This document shows positions 41,520 through 52,339 of a stretch of 64,000 nt of DNA, one piece after another. Where the stretch lies: contig JAMYHX010000145.1 in the NCBI GenBank assembly GCA_025529335.1, positions 20,747 through 84,746 on the forward strand. Direction: 5' to 3'. Within the stretch, counting starts at the first letter, position 1. Each line of letters starts with the position of its first letter. Source of the stretch: Rhizopus sp. PT2906 (Eukaryota > Mucoromycota > Mucoromycetes > Mucorales > Rhizopodaceae). The translations under genes were made by a program, and so were the position numbers. The notes under the pieces were generated by a model, which had not been told where the DNA came from, did not search any database, and worked only from the letters and a program-made list of their open reading frames with translations.

Positions 41520-42741
41520 ATGAAGTTTACCTTAATTTCTTCATGTGTGGCCATCGCCACCATGGCACTCGCTGTCGAAGCTGCTCCTAACGGCAAGAAA
41601 CTCAGTATTCCCTTGGCCAAGAACAATGATTTCAAGCCTAACGCCAAAAGATCTCTCCTTAAGGCTCTTGCCAAGTACAACAAGACCCCCAAGGGTGATG
41701 AAATCTCTCCTCAAAGCACCGGCTCTGTTCCTGTTGTTGACGTTGGCAGTGACCTTGAATATTACGGTGTTGTTACCGTTGGCACTCCTGGTGTCCAGCT
41801 TAAACTCGACTTTGATACCGGTTCATCTGACTTGTGGTTCGGTAAAGTTTAGGACTGTTATATAAAGCGTCTATCTCTAACTTTATCTTTCTATAGCTTC
41901 TACTTTATGTTCCACTTGCAGCAACTCTCACACCAAATACAATCCCAACAAATCCAGCACTTACAAGGCTGATGGTCGTCCCTGGTCCATCTCTTATGGT
42001 GATGGTTCCTCTGCTAGCGGTATCTTGGCCAAGGATACTGTCAACCTCGGTGGTCTCGCTATCAAGGACCAAACCATTGGTTTAGCCAAGCGTGAATCCA
42101 GCGCCTTCGCTGAAGATGTCATTGATGGCCTTTTGGGTCTTGCTTTCAACAGCATCACTACTGTTCGTGGTGTCAAGACTCCTATGGACAACTTGATCAG
42201 CCAAGGTCTCATCAGTCGTCCCATCTTTGGTGTCTACCTCGGCAAGGCCAGCAACGGTGGTGGTGGTGAATACATCTTTGGTGGCTATGATTCCACCAAG
42301 TTCAAGGGTTCCTTGACCACTGTTCCTATTGACAACTCTGAAGGTTTTTGGGGTGTTACTGTCAAGGGTACCAAGATTGGTAGCAAGTCCATCGGCGGAT
42401 CCTTCAGCGCCATCCTTGACACCGGAACCACTCTCTTGCTCCTTCCCGATAGCGTTGCTGCTAGCGTTGCTCGCACTTATGGTGCCTCTGACAATGGTGA
42501 TGGTACTTACACTATCACTTGTGATTCCTCCAAGTTGCAGCCTCTTGTCTTCACTCTTGGTTCTTCTACCTTCCAAGTCCCTGCCGATTCTCTCATTTAC
42601 GAAAAGAGTGGTAGCAAGTGTATTGCCGGTTTCGCTGCTGGTGGTGACCTTGCCATCTTGGGTGATGTCTTCTTAAAGAACAACTATGTTGTCTTCAACC
42701 AACAAGTTCCCGAAGTTCAAATCGCTCCTATTGCTCAGTAA
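41520..42741 (+). CDS. Secreted aspartic protease (rhizopuspepsin-like), copy B
   Basis: Two exons, 41520-41841 and 41897-42741, 55 bp GT-AG intron; 388 residues. Signal peptide MKFTLISSCVAIATMALAVEA, propeptide rich in Lys/Asn, catalytic motifs FDTGSSDLWF and ILDTGTTLLLL, flap YGDGSSASG, a Cys pair in LCSTCSNSHTKY and a C-terminus VPEVQIAPIAQ. Very close to copy A in the mature enzyme (long identical blocks such as TTVRGVKTPMDNLISQGLIS), yet the propeptide and the insert around GTKIGSKSIGGSF differ. It lies in opposite orientation 11 kb away. Strong codon preference suggests high expression. Acid endopeptidase for extracellular protein. Confidence 0.95.
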
Positions 42742-43002
42742 TTTATTTATTTTTAAATTCGTATTATTCTTTAATTGCGTATTGTTATTGATTAATGATA
42801 CAAAATAAACTTATTTATTCTGCTATTGACATAATTGTCTTTATCTTATGTAATCACAGGGAGAACATACCCTGCTTTTCAGGGACAGAGCACTAGCTCA
42901 AAAATAGGCAATCATCTCGTTTAAGGTCTTTTTTAACAAAATGTATGCACACACAATTTTATTTTATTTTTTTTTGAAATATCTTTAAGCAATACACATA
43001 GT

Positions 43003-46000
43003 TTATTCGTCTTCATCCATAGATTCCTCTTCTTCGCTTTCTTCTTCTCCTTCACCCACATCAAGTTCCATTTCTAATTCTTGATCACATCCACTGTAGC
43101 TGTCAGACATCAAATAAAGATTCAAATTATGATGACCAGCCTTGGGCGCAACAAAATCAAGCTTGACCGTCAATTTATGATGCAACGTCACTCGCTTGAT
43201 AGCCAACAACGTCTTTGTTTCTGGGTCACCAACAATGATCCACCAACCTTCGTCCTTCTTCTTAGGATAGAAAGGTGCAATTACAGGCCCAATCTCTTCA
43301 TCTTCATCTGCTTCACGTTCTAATTGAACTTTCACATTCACTATACTGCCTGCAGTCACAGCATCCTTATCGGCTACGTCAAATCCAACTTCGATATTTG
43401 GGTATCTGTTCACAAATCGAGCCACTTCACGCATCTTTTGTTGATCCAGACGAAGGCAGTCGTTACGAACATCGTCTTCCAATTCCATGATATCAAACAC
43501 AGATTCGACTCCCTTGTCTTCACATCGTTTGATAATATCATTCGTAAAGTAAGGAATTTGTTTCAGCGGCGAGTCGCGATCCCAGATGGCTTGTACAGAC
43601 ATTTGTGATAATTCCATAGTGGACAGAGCAGGTGGTAACCAACCATTAGACGAAATAACATCTACACAAGCCTGCAAGAGAGGAATGATGCGATCCAGAA
43701 TAAGCGTTTGATCGGATTGAAGATCAGGTGGTAATTGGATGCGAGAAAAGTGGGCTTGAAGCAAAATGTTTGTCTTGATTCTTGGTGTATTGAATTTGGG
43801 TGTCGCTAGCTTGATGGGCACACGATCGTAGATACGCTGAAGAATTGATTCTTCGTGATGACGAATGGGGATATTGTCAAATTCAGTGGCTGAAGACACA
43901 ATTTCCAAGAGACCACGAAGCTTGGTCGTTTCCTTTAGACTTACGCTAAACATATCTACGGTTGTGTAGTTGATGTTGTAGTAAGCAGCAATCATACCTA
44001 GATTAAGTGGGCTAATGTCCATGTCATCTTCAATTGCAATACACTTGGTTTCTTCAAGTTCGGTCAATGTGTTTTCAACCAACTCTGAAAGGTGATCGGA
44101 GAGGTGACGATGTGAAGTACCTTGCAAGCCATAGTAATTGGGATTACGTGCCATACGACGATACAAGAATGTCCAAGTAAGGTAGTCAACTGCATCTTGC
44201 TTGTTTTCAATAGTCTTTGTCACAATCTCAGCATTGAAATGGTCATGTAGTTGTTGATCCAAATGAGACTCGACTGGCAAACCTTCATACAAGAATTTCT
44301 TGTAGTATTCTTTCTTGTTCGCCTGACACATAAGAACACATTTGCCGGTTTCATCATCCAAAGGTCGACAACCACGTCCTAGCATCTGCAAGACATCTGT
44401 GATAGGATAGTCGGCATATCTATGTTCTTTTCCTTCAAAGTACTGAGTACCCATAAGAATGACCATGTGTGAATGCAGTGGCACGGCCCAACAGGTATCA
44501 CGAGAGGCAATCAATACTTGAATGGCGCCGCTTTCATATAATTGCTCAACAATCTTCTTGTCTTGCTTTGACAATGCTTCGTGGTAGAAGCCAATACCAT
44601 GTTGAAGTGTTTCAACCAATGACTTATCTTGTACACGTTCCAAAATAGATGTAATCTCTTCCGGCTTGCAACGTAAGAACTGGTGAGCCTTATCATCAGC
44701 AATACAATAAGTGATCAAATCAACGGCTGTCAGTTTACATTGCTTTCTTGAAGGTACAAAAATGATTGCTGGCTTGTTGTCAGCATGCTGAGTAATAGCA
44801 ATATAAGCAGGTTTAGCCATAGCGATCATGAGAGAAGCAAAGTGTGGTATGTTGTAACTTTGAATGTGAATCTCCAAGGGCACTGGACGAACAGAAGGAT
44901 GGAAGTTGAAGACCGAATGAGAAGTTGCACCAATCCATTCACCCAGATCACGAGCGTTAGCAAGTGAGGTGCTAAGAGCTATAATACGGATAGGACGCTG
45001 TGTTTGTGATGCGATGTATCTCATTCTTGAGACAATAACTTCGTATGTAGGTCCAAGGTCACTTCCAATCATATGAATTTCATCGGCAATAAACAAGTCA
45101 ACATTCTGAACATTCTTTCTCTGTTTCCAGCGACGAGAGATGATATCCCATTGAGTAGGAGTACAACAAATGATATCAGCGCGTTCAAGAAGCTTCAAGT
45201 CAGCACTTGTTTCACCAGTCAAGGCAACCACCTCTTTACCTTGACCAATCTTTTTAAACTTCTCGGTCCATTCTGCAACGCGTTGATCTACCAAGTCTTG
45301 GAATGGTGCGATATAAACAGCACGAGAGTCAGCAGCTTGATTCCACAAATGAAGAAGAGCAAATTCAGCACAGACAGTCTTTCCAGAACCAGTAGGTGCT
45401 CCAATGAGTACATTGTCGTTTGTAGTATACAAGGCGTTAAAGACTTGAGTTTGAATAGGGTTAAAGTGACTGATCCAACCTGCATAAAGCTTCTCGTAAT
45501 CAGGGTTGCGCAAAGCAGTAACAGGCAATGGCTGAAGATCATGAAGTTCTGTATGAGGAGGATACTTTTCAGGCAAGATAAGATGCCTAAAGGATATAGG
45601 CAATTTGGTCTCACAGTGCAACCATCGATCAGCGACAATGGTGATATAGTAATTAGGTGGCAAAGGCTCATAAAGTGGCACGGTAAAGGACACAAAGTGT
45701 TCGTCTTCAGCATATCGTTGTTTCAATATAAAGTATTCATGGTGCAAAATGTGCTCACCATCGACATCTTCAACCATAATCCAGAAGGCTTCAGCGATAC
45801 CATGCACCTTTTCATCCCACTGGAAGTCAGGAGAAATCGTGAGTTCAACCTTGAGCAATGAGCGAGTGACGGGTTGAACATGTGCTTGAAGATCCAGTTT
45901 GGGGAACTGATGAACATACTTGTGAAGCGTACGACCAAGTTTGGGTTGACCAAGGAGTTCACCAAGCTCCTGTGGATTTAAATCAAAATAGCGCTCCCAT

Positions 46001-49000
46001 GGGAACTCCTTGCGCTCCAATCGACGAATGATATCTTGAGGCATTGTCTTAAATTGACGTAAAGGAGACATGGGTAACCACATACGTTTCTCCACCATCT
46101 TACACAGGTTAAGAGCTGTTTTTGTTAGTTGTGCCCAGCCACGCTTCAAACAGATTTCAAAGATGGCACGAAGGATACGGCCAGCACTCTGTGTGACATA
46201 GACCATATCAGATACCAAGGCAAAACCTTCCAACTTGAGTTGTGATATATACGATTGCAGTAAGACATTGATCTTTGCAGTGGGCTCATCCAGTGTCTCC
46301 TTAACAGGCACAGGAACACGTTCAAGAAGTTTCTGTAATTCCATCTTTTCCTCTTCTCGCACAGGGATGTACTTGAATTCATCTGATAAGGCAAACACAC
46401 GGAACAGTTCAATCTCGCTCATCATAGGTCGCAAATGCTGATTATATGTGGACATGGAGTGGTGTGTGACGTAGTAGTGTGAGGCGATACGTCCGAGTTC
46501 AGTCACCTGGAAGCGTCCTGATTTCTTGTCATATTTGATCAAGTTGCACTTGTCCAAAATAGTAGCTGCTGAGTGAATAAGATCAACTCGTTTTTGCTCC
46601 AAATGAGGATCTTCGTCCATTTCTTCAGGAGTTATACTGTATAGAGATGGATTACGCAGCATACGTACGTAAAGATACGTATATCCTAACCACTGAACAG
46701 CTTCATCACGGTTTCTGATTGTACCGAGCACAATTTCGGCGTTCAGATTATCAGCCAGCTTAGCAATGAACTGTGATTCGATGGGAAGTTGTGTGTTCAA
46801 GAGTGAAAGGTAGTACTGCAGTTCATTATGAGATGTAATGATGATACCCTCACCATAGGTATCATATTGTGGACGACCAGCACGACCCAGCATTTGCAAT
46901 ATGTCTTGTGGTGAAAGCTCTACCCATCGACCTTTTTCAGGGGAATAGATTTGAGTACCTTTGATAATGACAGCGTGAGCAGGCAAGTTAACACCCCAAG
47001 CAAGTGTAGCAGTAGACACAAGCACCTTGATATGACCATCGGCAAACAATTCTTCAACGAGTGTACGATCAGCACGAGTCATACCTGCATGATGAATGGC
47101 AAAACCATAGGGCAAGAGGTCTTGGAGATTGCCATCCTTGACAGTAGCTGCTTCAGATTGTAAGATTTCACGACTAGCAGAATCTTGCTTCAAGAAGCGA
47201 GAAATAGTGTCTTTGTCCAAGGCCATATCACGAAGCGTCTTGGCTGTCTTTGCAGTTTCTTTTCTGGAGTGTGTGAAAACCAACACTTGATTTTCTTCCT
47301 TTTGGTCAATTTGCTCAATCACCTTTTCATAACAGACTTCATTCATTGTCTGGAATCGCTTGATGGCTTTCTTTTCGGTGATACCAATAAATTGTTGCTT
47401 CAACGGACATGGACGGTAGGAGCTGTCGAAATAGAATAGACCTGTATTAGGATTAACACGCAAAAATGCGGCAACATCAGCATAATTGGGCAAGGTAGCT
47501 GAAAGACCAACAAGACGAACAAGTTCTTGTGTTTGCTCCATAGTACGGATAGTACGAGACACAATACTTTCTAAAACTGGACCACGGTCATCATGAAGCA
47601 AGTGGATTTCATCAATAATAATTAATCGCACTAAAGCCGTGTAGCTGCGATCTGATGCTTTTCTTGTTATGATATCCCATTTTTCAGGCGTAGTAACAAT
47701 GATTTGCGTTTCAGCAATCTGTTGCTTGGTCAATTGACGATCACCAGTCAGTTCGGCAACCTTAATACCATAAGGCTTTAAGCGAGTACTAAAATTACCA
47801 ACTTGTTCAGCAACCAAGGCTTTCATGGGTGAAATATAAACAATCTTGAATGCGTCAAGATCAATCAAGCCACTTTCGGGGTCTCGGTTCTTGTCAATTT
47901 CATGCAGGATGGTGAGCATAGCAACATTAGTTTTACCAGCACCTGTAGGAGCACATAGCAAAATATTCTCATCACTCTGGAAAGCTGCAGGATACAATCT
48001 ACTTTGCACACGGTTGAGAGAGGTTGCACCAACAAATGCGTCGTGAGTCCAGTCTGGCATAGACTTGATAGGTACCATCTTTTCACCGGTGGCCACAGGT
48101 TCAGGTTTGGGAGCAGGAATATGAATTTCTTCATAACCTTTTTTGGAGCGTTTAAAGGATCCATCAGGAAGCTTGACTTTCTTGTTGGACATCAAGTGTG
48201 CACCTTGATCAAATGCAAGAGACTCAAGATCAAGCATTTGCTTGGGAGCAGCTGTCGTACCAGGAGTAATGGTGACTGTAGTAGGTAACTGACCACGGCT
48301 ACGGTGAGGAGCCTTTGATTCTTCATCAATTTCCATAGCTGTATCCACAACGCCCTTTCTTTCAAGAGCTTCACCGCGACGCTGACGATCACCGCCAAGG
48401 CTTCTTAAGATCCAATCCAGGCCCTTTTCTTGCATTTCTTTTTCAAGGGCTTCCTTTTCTTCGCCATCTACACGAGCTAAGCGAGTGCACCAGTAAATGA
48501 GATCACGATTCTTTGTGAGGATACGAACGAGATCAAACTTGTCATAATCAAACAATCCCATCAATTCGTTTTCACAATCACGAACGTCAATAGATTCTGA
48601 TCCTAAAATGTCGAATGCTTGAATCGTCTTTTCTTGTGCTGTGTGTGCATCTGGATAATAAGCAGCGATGCGACGTTGAAGCCAAAATGCATCAATATCG
48701 TGAGCATAAATTGTATCTGATGGTTCTGTTGAGAATGCAGACTTTTTGCCCTTCTTTTTCTTTTCCTGGCCAGGCAATACAGTCTTGAAGCCATCTTCTT
48801 CATCTGTTGACTCAGTTTCTTCTTCTTGTTCTGCAGTAGCACGAGCTGCTGCGGCAGCTGCGGCAGCTGCTTGCTCGTCCTCGTCCAAATCATCGTCATC
48901 TTCTTCCCTTAATTCAAACTGGTTATCATCTCCGTCTTCATCTTCTTCATCAAAGACAACGGCTACACCTAATTCATCATCAATTTCGCCAGCTTTTCCG

Positions 49001-49614
49001 CTACCGTCTATATCCATTGGCTCTCCATCTGCTGAATAATCTGTGATACGTTTAGCCAAATTGACAAGTTGAGCAAACTTTTCTGATTCAATGGTTGAAC
49101 TCAATAGTTGCTCAATTTCTTTCTTTTTATCAAAGTCTTTTAATGTATCTGTCTTGAGTGTTTGTAAAATGTCGTCTGCTGCACTGCGGATAACATTTCG
49201 AGGCTGGTCTCCCAAATAGTCATAAATGAATGCTAAAATGAGTTCGTATGCTTCACGAGTTTCATTCGTACGAGGAATGTAGTTGAGTCCTTCTTGGTCT
49301 TCGGTAGCTGCCAAGACAGAAGCATACCCATATGCCCTTCGCATTGCATTTTCTTGTTGTCTTTTGCGTCTTCGTTCCAAAACATCTTCAGATTTTCTGG
49401 CTGCTGCCTTTTTCTTTTTCTCTTCGATTCCTTTTGGTGCTTCACGCTCGGCACGTGAACCAAAATCTTTGGGATCGATTTTTCCCCAAAGCGTGTCTGG
49501 TTCGCCTGTAGGTTCTTGATCTCTGCGAGGTAAACCTTTACGATTGGCTTGTAAGACTAGACTAGAATTCGAAGCATACTGATATTGATTTGCTTTAGCA
49601 TAGTTTTCGGCCAT
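43003..49614 (-). CDS. BRR2: BRR2, U5 snRNP 200 kDa RNA helicase (intronless)
   Basis: One uninterrupted 2203-codon frame. Brr2 unwinds U4/U6 during spliceosome activation. Domains in order: an N-terminal plug/PWI-type region with acidic, Glu-rich linkers and an Ala run (residues ~200-270); first helicase cassette with P-loop CAPTGAGKTN (~555), IIDEIHLLHDD, GLSATLPN, QMLGRAGRPQYD; winged helix; Sec63 unit (~1000-1290); second cassette with GAPTGSGKTVCAEF (~1405), IADEIHMIG, ALSTSLANARD (degenerate SAT), QMLGRGCRPLDD; second Sec63 unit; and a very acidic tail (EEESEEEESMDEDE). The intact P-loop but altered motifs III and VI in cassette two are the known pattern of the regulatory, catalytically weak cassette. 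Length compares with 2163 in yeast. Confidence 0.97.
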   Translation of the reverse strand: MAENYAKANQYQYASNSSLVLQANRKGLPRRDQEPTGEPDTLWGKIDPKDFGSRAEREAPKGIEEKKKKAAARKSEDVLERRRKRQQENAMRRAYGYASVLAATEDQEGLNYIPRTNETREAYELILAFIYDYLGDQPRNVIRSAADDILQTLKTDTLKDFDKKKEIEQLLSSTIESEKFAQLVNLAKRITDYSADGEPMDIDGSGKAGEIDDELGVAVVFDEEDEDGDDNQFELREEDDDDLDEDEQAAAAAAAAARATAEQEEETESTDEEDGFKTVLPGQEKKKKGKKSAFSTEPSDTIYAHDIDAFWLQRRIAAYYPDAHTAQEKTIQAFDILGSESIDVRDCENELMGLFDYDKFDLVRILTKNRDLIYWCTRLARVDGEEKEALEKEMQEKGLDWILRSLGGDRQRRGEALERKGVVDTAMEIDEESKAPHRSRGQLPTTVTITPGTTAAPKQMLDLESLAFDQGAHLMSNKKVKLPDGSFKRSKKGYEEIHIPAPKPEPVATGEKMVPIKSMPDWTHDAFVGATSLNRVQSRLYPAAFQSDENILLCAPTGAGKTNVAMLTILHEIDKNRDPESGLIDLDAFKIVYISPMKALVAEQVGNFSTRLKPYGIKVAELTGDRQLTKQQIAETQIIVTTPEKWDIITRKASDRSYTALVRLIIIDEIHLLHDDRGPVLESIVSRTIRTMEQTQELVRLVGLSATLPNYADVAAFLRVNPNTGLFYFDSSYRPCPLKQQFIGITEKKAIKRFQTMNEVCYEKVIEQIDQKEENQVLVFTHSRKETAKTAKTLRDMALDKDTISRFLKQDSASREILQSEAATVKDGNLQDLLPYGFAIHHAGMTRADRTLVEELFADGHIKVLVSTATLAWGVNLPAHAVIIKGTQIYSPEKGRWVELSPQDILQMLGRAGRPQYDTYGEGIIITSHNELQYYLSLLNTQLPIESQFIAKLADNLNAEIVLGTIRNRDEAVQWLGYTYLYVRMLRNPSLYSITPEEMDEDPHLEQKRVDLIHSAATILDKCNLIKYDKKSGRFQVTELGRIASHYYVTHHSMSTYNQHLRPMMSEIELFRVFALSDEFKYIPVREEEKMELQKLLERVPVPVKETLDEPTAKINVLLQSYISQLKLEGFALVSDMVYVTQSAGRILRAIFEICLKRGWAQLTKTALNLCKMVEKRMWLPMSPLRQFKTMPQDIIRRLERKEFPWERYFDLNPQELGELLGQPKLGRTLHKYVHQFPKLDLQAHVQPVTRSLLKVELTISPDFQWDEKVHGIAEAFWIMVEDVDGEHILHHEYFILKQRYAEDEHFVSFTVPLYEPLPPNYYITIVADRWLHCETKLPISFRHLILPEKYPPHTELHDLQPLPVTALRNPDYEKLYAGWISHFNPIQTQVFNALYTTNDNVLIGAPTGSGKTVCAEFALLHLWNQAADSRAVYIAPFQDLVDQRVAEWTEKFKKIGQGKEVVALTGETSADLKLLERADIICCTPTQWDIISRRWKQRKNVQNVDLFIADEIHMIGSDLGPTYEVIVSRMRYIASQTQRPIRIIALSTSLANARDLGEWIGATSHSVFNFHPSVRPVPLEIHIQSYNIPHFASLMIAMAKPAYIAITQHADNKPAIIFVPSRKQCKLTAVDLITYCIADDKAHQFLRCKPEEITSILERVQDKSLVETLQHGIGFYHEALSKQDKKIVEQLYESGAIQVLIASRDTCWAVPLHSHMVILMGTQYFEGKEHRYADYPITDVLQMLGRGCRPLDDETGKCVLMCQANKKEYYKKFLYEGLPVESHLDQQLHDHFNAEIVTKTIENKQDAVDYLTWTFLYRRMARNPNYYGLQGTSHRHLSDHLSELVENTLTELEETKCIAIEDDMDISPLNLGMIAAYYNINYTTVDMFSVSLKETTKLRGLLEIVSSATEFDNIPIRHHEESILQRIYDRVPIKLATPKFNTPRIKTNILLQAHFSRIQLPPDLQSDQTLILDRIIPLLQACVDVISSNGWLPPALSTMELSQMSVQAIWDRDSPLKQIPYFTNDIIKRCEDKGVESVFDIMELEDDVRNDCLRLDQQKMREVARFVNRYPNIEVGFDVADKDAVTAGSIVNVKVQLEREADEDEEIGPVIAPFYPKKKDEGWWIIVGDPETKTLLAIKRVTLHHKLTVKLDFVAPKAGHHNLNLYLMSDSYSGCDQELEMELDVGEGEEESEEEESMDEDE

Positions 49615-49863
49615 AATGTGAATTATATGTGTTTCTGTAAAAGCAAGTGTGTGATTAGTATTAATTTATAAAAAATATAGCTTTAGATTACGTACAAGGC
49701 CAAGAAAAATGATGCAATTGAGAAATCAAGATGTCAACAGTGTAAAAAAAAAGAGACTTGGTCGTAGTCGTGTTATTATTTTGGGAAGCTAATTAAACTC
49801 CGTTGATTTACGTCACGCTACAGTTTGTGGCTTAAAGTAAACTGTTTATTTGTTAGACCCAAT

Positions 49864-50155
49864 GGGAAATGCTACGCGCGCTCCGTTTTTACTAGAGACA
49901 CCCTTTTGTTTGTGTCAGGCTACGTCTTTGCCAGAGACATATCATTTTTGTATATGACTATATTTTGCTTAATGGGGTCCCTCAGTAGTAAGACTTTATT
50001 GCTTAATTGACTTGCATGATGGACGTATAGCAGATTTGAAAGCTCATCTAATGATGTAAAATTAGAATATATCCATTTAACAGACAAACATTGAAGAAAC
50101 GGAGCCTGACACAAACGGTGTCTCTAGTAAAAACGGAGCGCGCGTAGCATTCCCC
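49864..50155. mobile_element. MITE with long terminal inverted repeats (family B)
   Basis: The left end GGGAAATGCTACGCGCGCTC continues CGTTTTTACTAGAGACACC and a GTTTGTGTCAGGCT block. The right end is its near-perfect reverse complement, giving TIRs of about 55 bp in an element of 292 bp. The arms are GC-rich (GCGCGC) against an AT-rich interior, so a long hairpin can form. No ORF of note. A target-site duplication is not obvious. It sits between BRR2 and YPT6. Confidence 0.8.
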
Positions 50156-50210
50156 GACTTAATTATGTAACTGTTGAAAGATGCTTTTAAAGTTTTATTA
50201 TAAAATGGTA

Positions 50211-51220
50211 TTAACATGCACAGCCACTTGCTTCTGAGTTGCTGCTATTAAGGTTTACTTTTTGCACTGTATATAAATCATTAGAAAAGTGATAGTAAGC
50301 GTAAGCAACTTACTTTGATCCTTTTCTGAGCTAATCGAGTTATGATATCCGCTTATGCCTGGCAGTGCTTGAGCAATTTTTCTAAATAACAATTTTACCT
50401 ATAAAGAGTTCAATAAAGTGTGTGAAATCCAATAAATACACATAATTTATTTACATTATGGCCTGCTTTTGCACTGGTTTCAATAAACATCACATTCAAT
50501 TCTTTGGCTCTCTTTTCTCCTTCTTCTGTTGTCACTTCTCTGTCATTTTACAAAAATGTATATGTAAGCCTATGAAACAAAGGAGGGACGCGTATACCTT
50601 TTTTCATTTAGATCCGTCTTGTTTCCTACTAAGACCACAATGGCTTCATCTCCTCTTTCGGCTCTTACATCATCTATCCATTTAGTCGTGTTCAAAAAGG
50701 AATTTCGGCCTTTTTTTTTGTAAGAGTTGCTAACAACAGTATCGTATTTATAAGTCCTTACTTGATATATCATAAACAATGACTGCTGCTGAAGAATCTC
50801 TGATATAGCTTGGGATCAAGCTTCGGAATCGTTCCTTGTACCTTTAAGTTAAAGTTCTAATAAAAACATCTCATCTAGTTACACAATACCTGACCTGCTG
50901 TGTCCCACAACTGCAAACGGACAGTTTTATCTTCAAGATACATTGTCTTTGATAAAAAGTCTATACCAATAGTTGCCTAAGAGAATGTGTTTAGAGCGTA
51001 TGCATATGAATGTAAATATATGTATATATATATACAGACTTGGTATGTGCTGTCAAAAGTGTCATACATAAAACGAGTAATAAGCGAAGTTTTTCCTACT
51101 TTTGATTTATTTAATAAAATCGCCCCAGCATTTTGTTTGCTTATTATTTTTACCGCTTTGTTCCCCCAAGAATACAAGCTTATACTTTCTTAAAGGACTA
51201 CTAAATTCAGCAGAAGTCAT
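50211..51220 (-). CDS. YPT6: Rab6-type small GTPase (YPT6), eight exons
   Basis: Exons 51220-51154, 51098-51040, 50976-50890, 50834-50762, 50709-50598, 50539-50455, 50398-50314 and 50257-50211; 204 residues, all introns GT-AG and in phase. The G1 loop GEQSVGKTS is split by the first intron; others are ATIGIDF (effector), WDTAGQERFRS, NKTDL and ETSAKAG. The C-terminus is GCAC, a CxC geranylgeranylation motif. It regulates retrograde traffic to and within the Golgi. MYDTFDSTYQATIGIDFLS, SLIPSYIRDSSAA and WIDDVRAERG mark it as Rab6/Ypt6 rather than another Rab. Confidence 0.93.
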
Positions 51221-51344
51221 GTGATTAGAAATGAAAAGAAAAGAGAAAGAAAAGAAAAGAAAGAGGAAAAGAAGAGAGAACAAAAAATAGTGTTGTTTAG
51301 TGTGACCAAACTGCTTGTAACTATTCAACGGATCTATCTGCATG

Positions 51345-52080
51345 TACACTGCTTCCAAAAAGTAATGTCACAGCCAATCAAAATTAATGTAGCTGGCCAA
51401 TCAAGATTAATCTCATAGTCGCTTTGCTTGAAATGATATCGTGTCACCATGATTTCTTGACATGAACTTCCTCACAAATTGTGTGTTTCTAGACGAATCT
51501 GTTGTTGATATCAATATGAAGCGCTCAAGGGTTTGGTCCAGAAAAGGTACTCGTGCTATTGTTACTCGACCTACAGCGAGAGCAAACACAACATTTCTAT
51601 TGGGCGCTATCTCTGCAACAGGTTTGATCACGGTCGGCGTAAAAAAAAGCCGAGATCTTCAAAGAGAAAGGCTGATGGATATATAAGCTCGGGAACTGTA
51701 ACAGGCCATTACATTAGTTTCTTAAAAATGACTCTCGATGAAATGAGCAAATGTCCACAGATGAAAGATCACTATATTTTTATGGATAATGTACCCATTC
51801 ACAAACATGAAAACATAAAGAAGTATATTAAGCATCGAGGACATAAATGTGTATATCTTCCTACTTACTCACTTGAACTTAACCCAATAGAGCAGTTCTT
51901 GGCAGTGACAAAGAGTAAGGTTAAGCGCCATAGGTTTTTGCAAGAAGATACTTTATCAAAGAGAATTACGGAAGCCTGTAAAAATGTTGACAAAAGTCAA
52001 TTCAAAGGTTTTGTTTCGCATTCTTACAAATGTTGGGATAAATATCGAGACAAACAAGTAAACATATTCTTAATTTAAAA
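51345..52080 (+). mobile_element. Tc1-like transposon copy 2, internally deleted
   Basis: The 5' end TACACTGCTTCCA (51345) and about 110 bp of 5' untranslated sequence match copy 1. The sequence then jumps, near 51460, straight to the catalytic domain (MNFLTNCVFLDESVVDINMK), losing roughly 250 N-terminal codons including the helix-turn-helix. The catalytic frame holds the first Asp (FLDES), a frameshift near 51640-51660 (two overlapping frames, 51462-51686 and 51533-52078), then FMDNVPIH and SLELNPIE, with 34 residues between these last two acids, and a C-terminus NIFLI ending at 52078. It cannot bind its ends, but keeps the catalytic C-terminus that copy 1 lost. Confidence 0.82.
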
Positions 52081-52339
52081 TCGTGATTTGGGGAGTCATA
52101 TATTAGTGGATGGGCAATCTCTACACAGCTCACTATTTATTTATAATGCATATGAATATGGAAGAGGCTGAGGGGAGAAAAGAGAGAGGAGGAAATAGGG
52201 GAGAGGAAGAAATGAGGTTTATAAAGTGGACCTTTCAGTAGATGGTATTCGGCAATCAAGCTTCTTTGCAGCTTCACCATGCAATAACTGCTGTCTCGAT
52301 AGGATTACAGATATGTGGCCATTACAAATGACAATTTCC

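Noticed and set aside
43003..49614. Many ORFs of 60-260 codons on the plus strand, e.g. 45073-45861
   Set aside because: Antisense shadows of the BRR2 frame; no family resemblance or promoter context.
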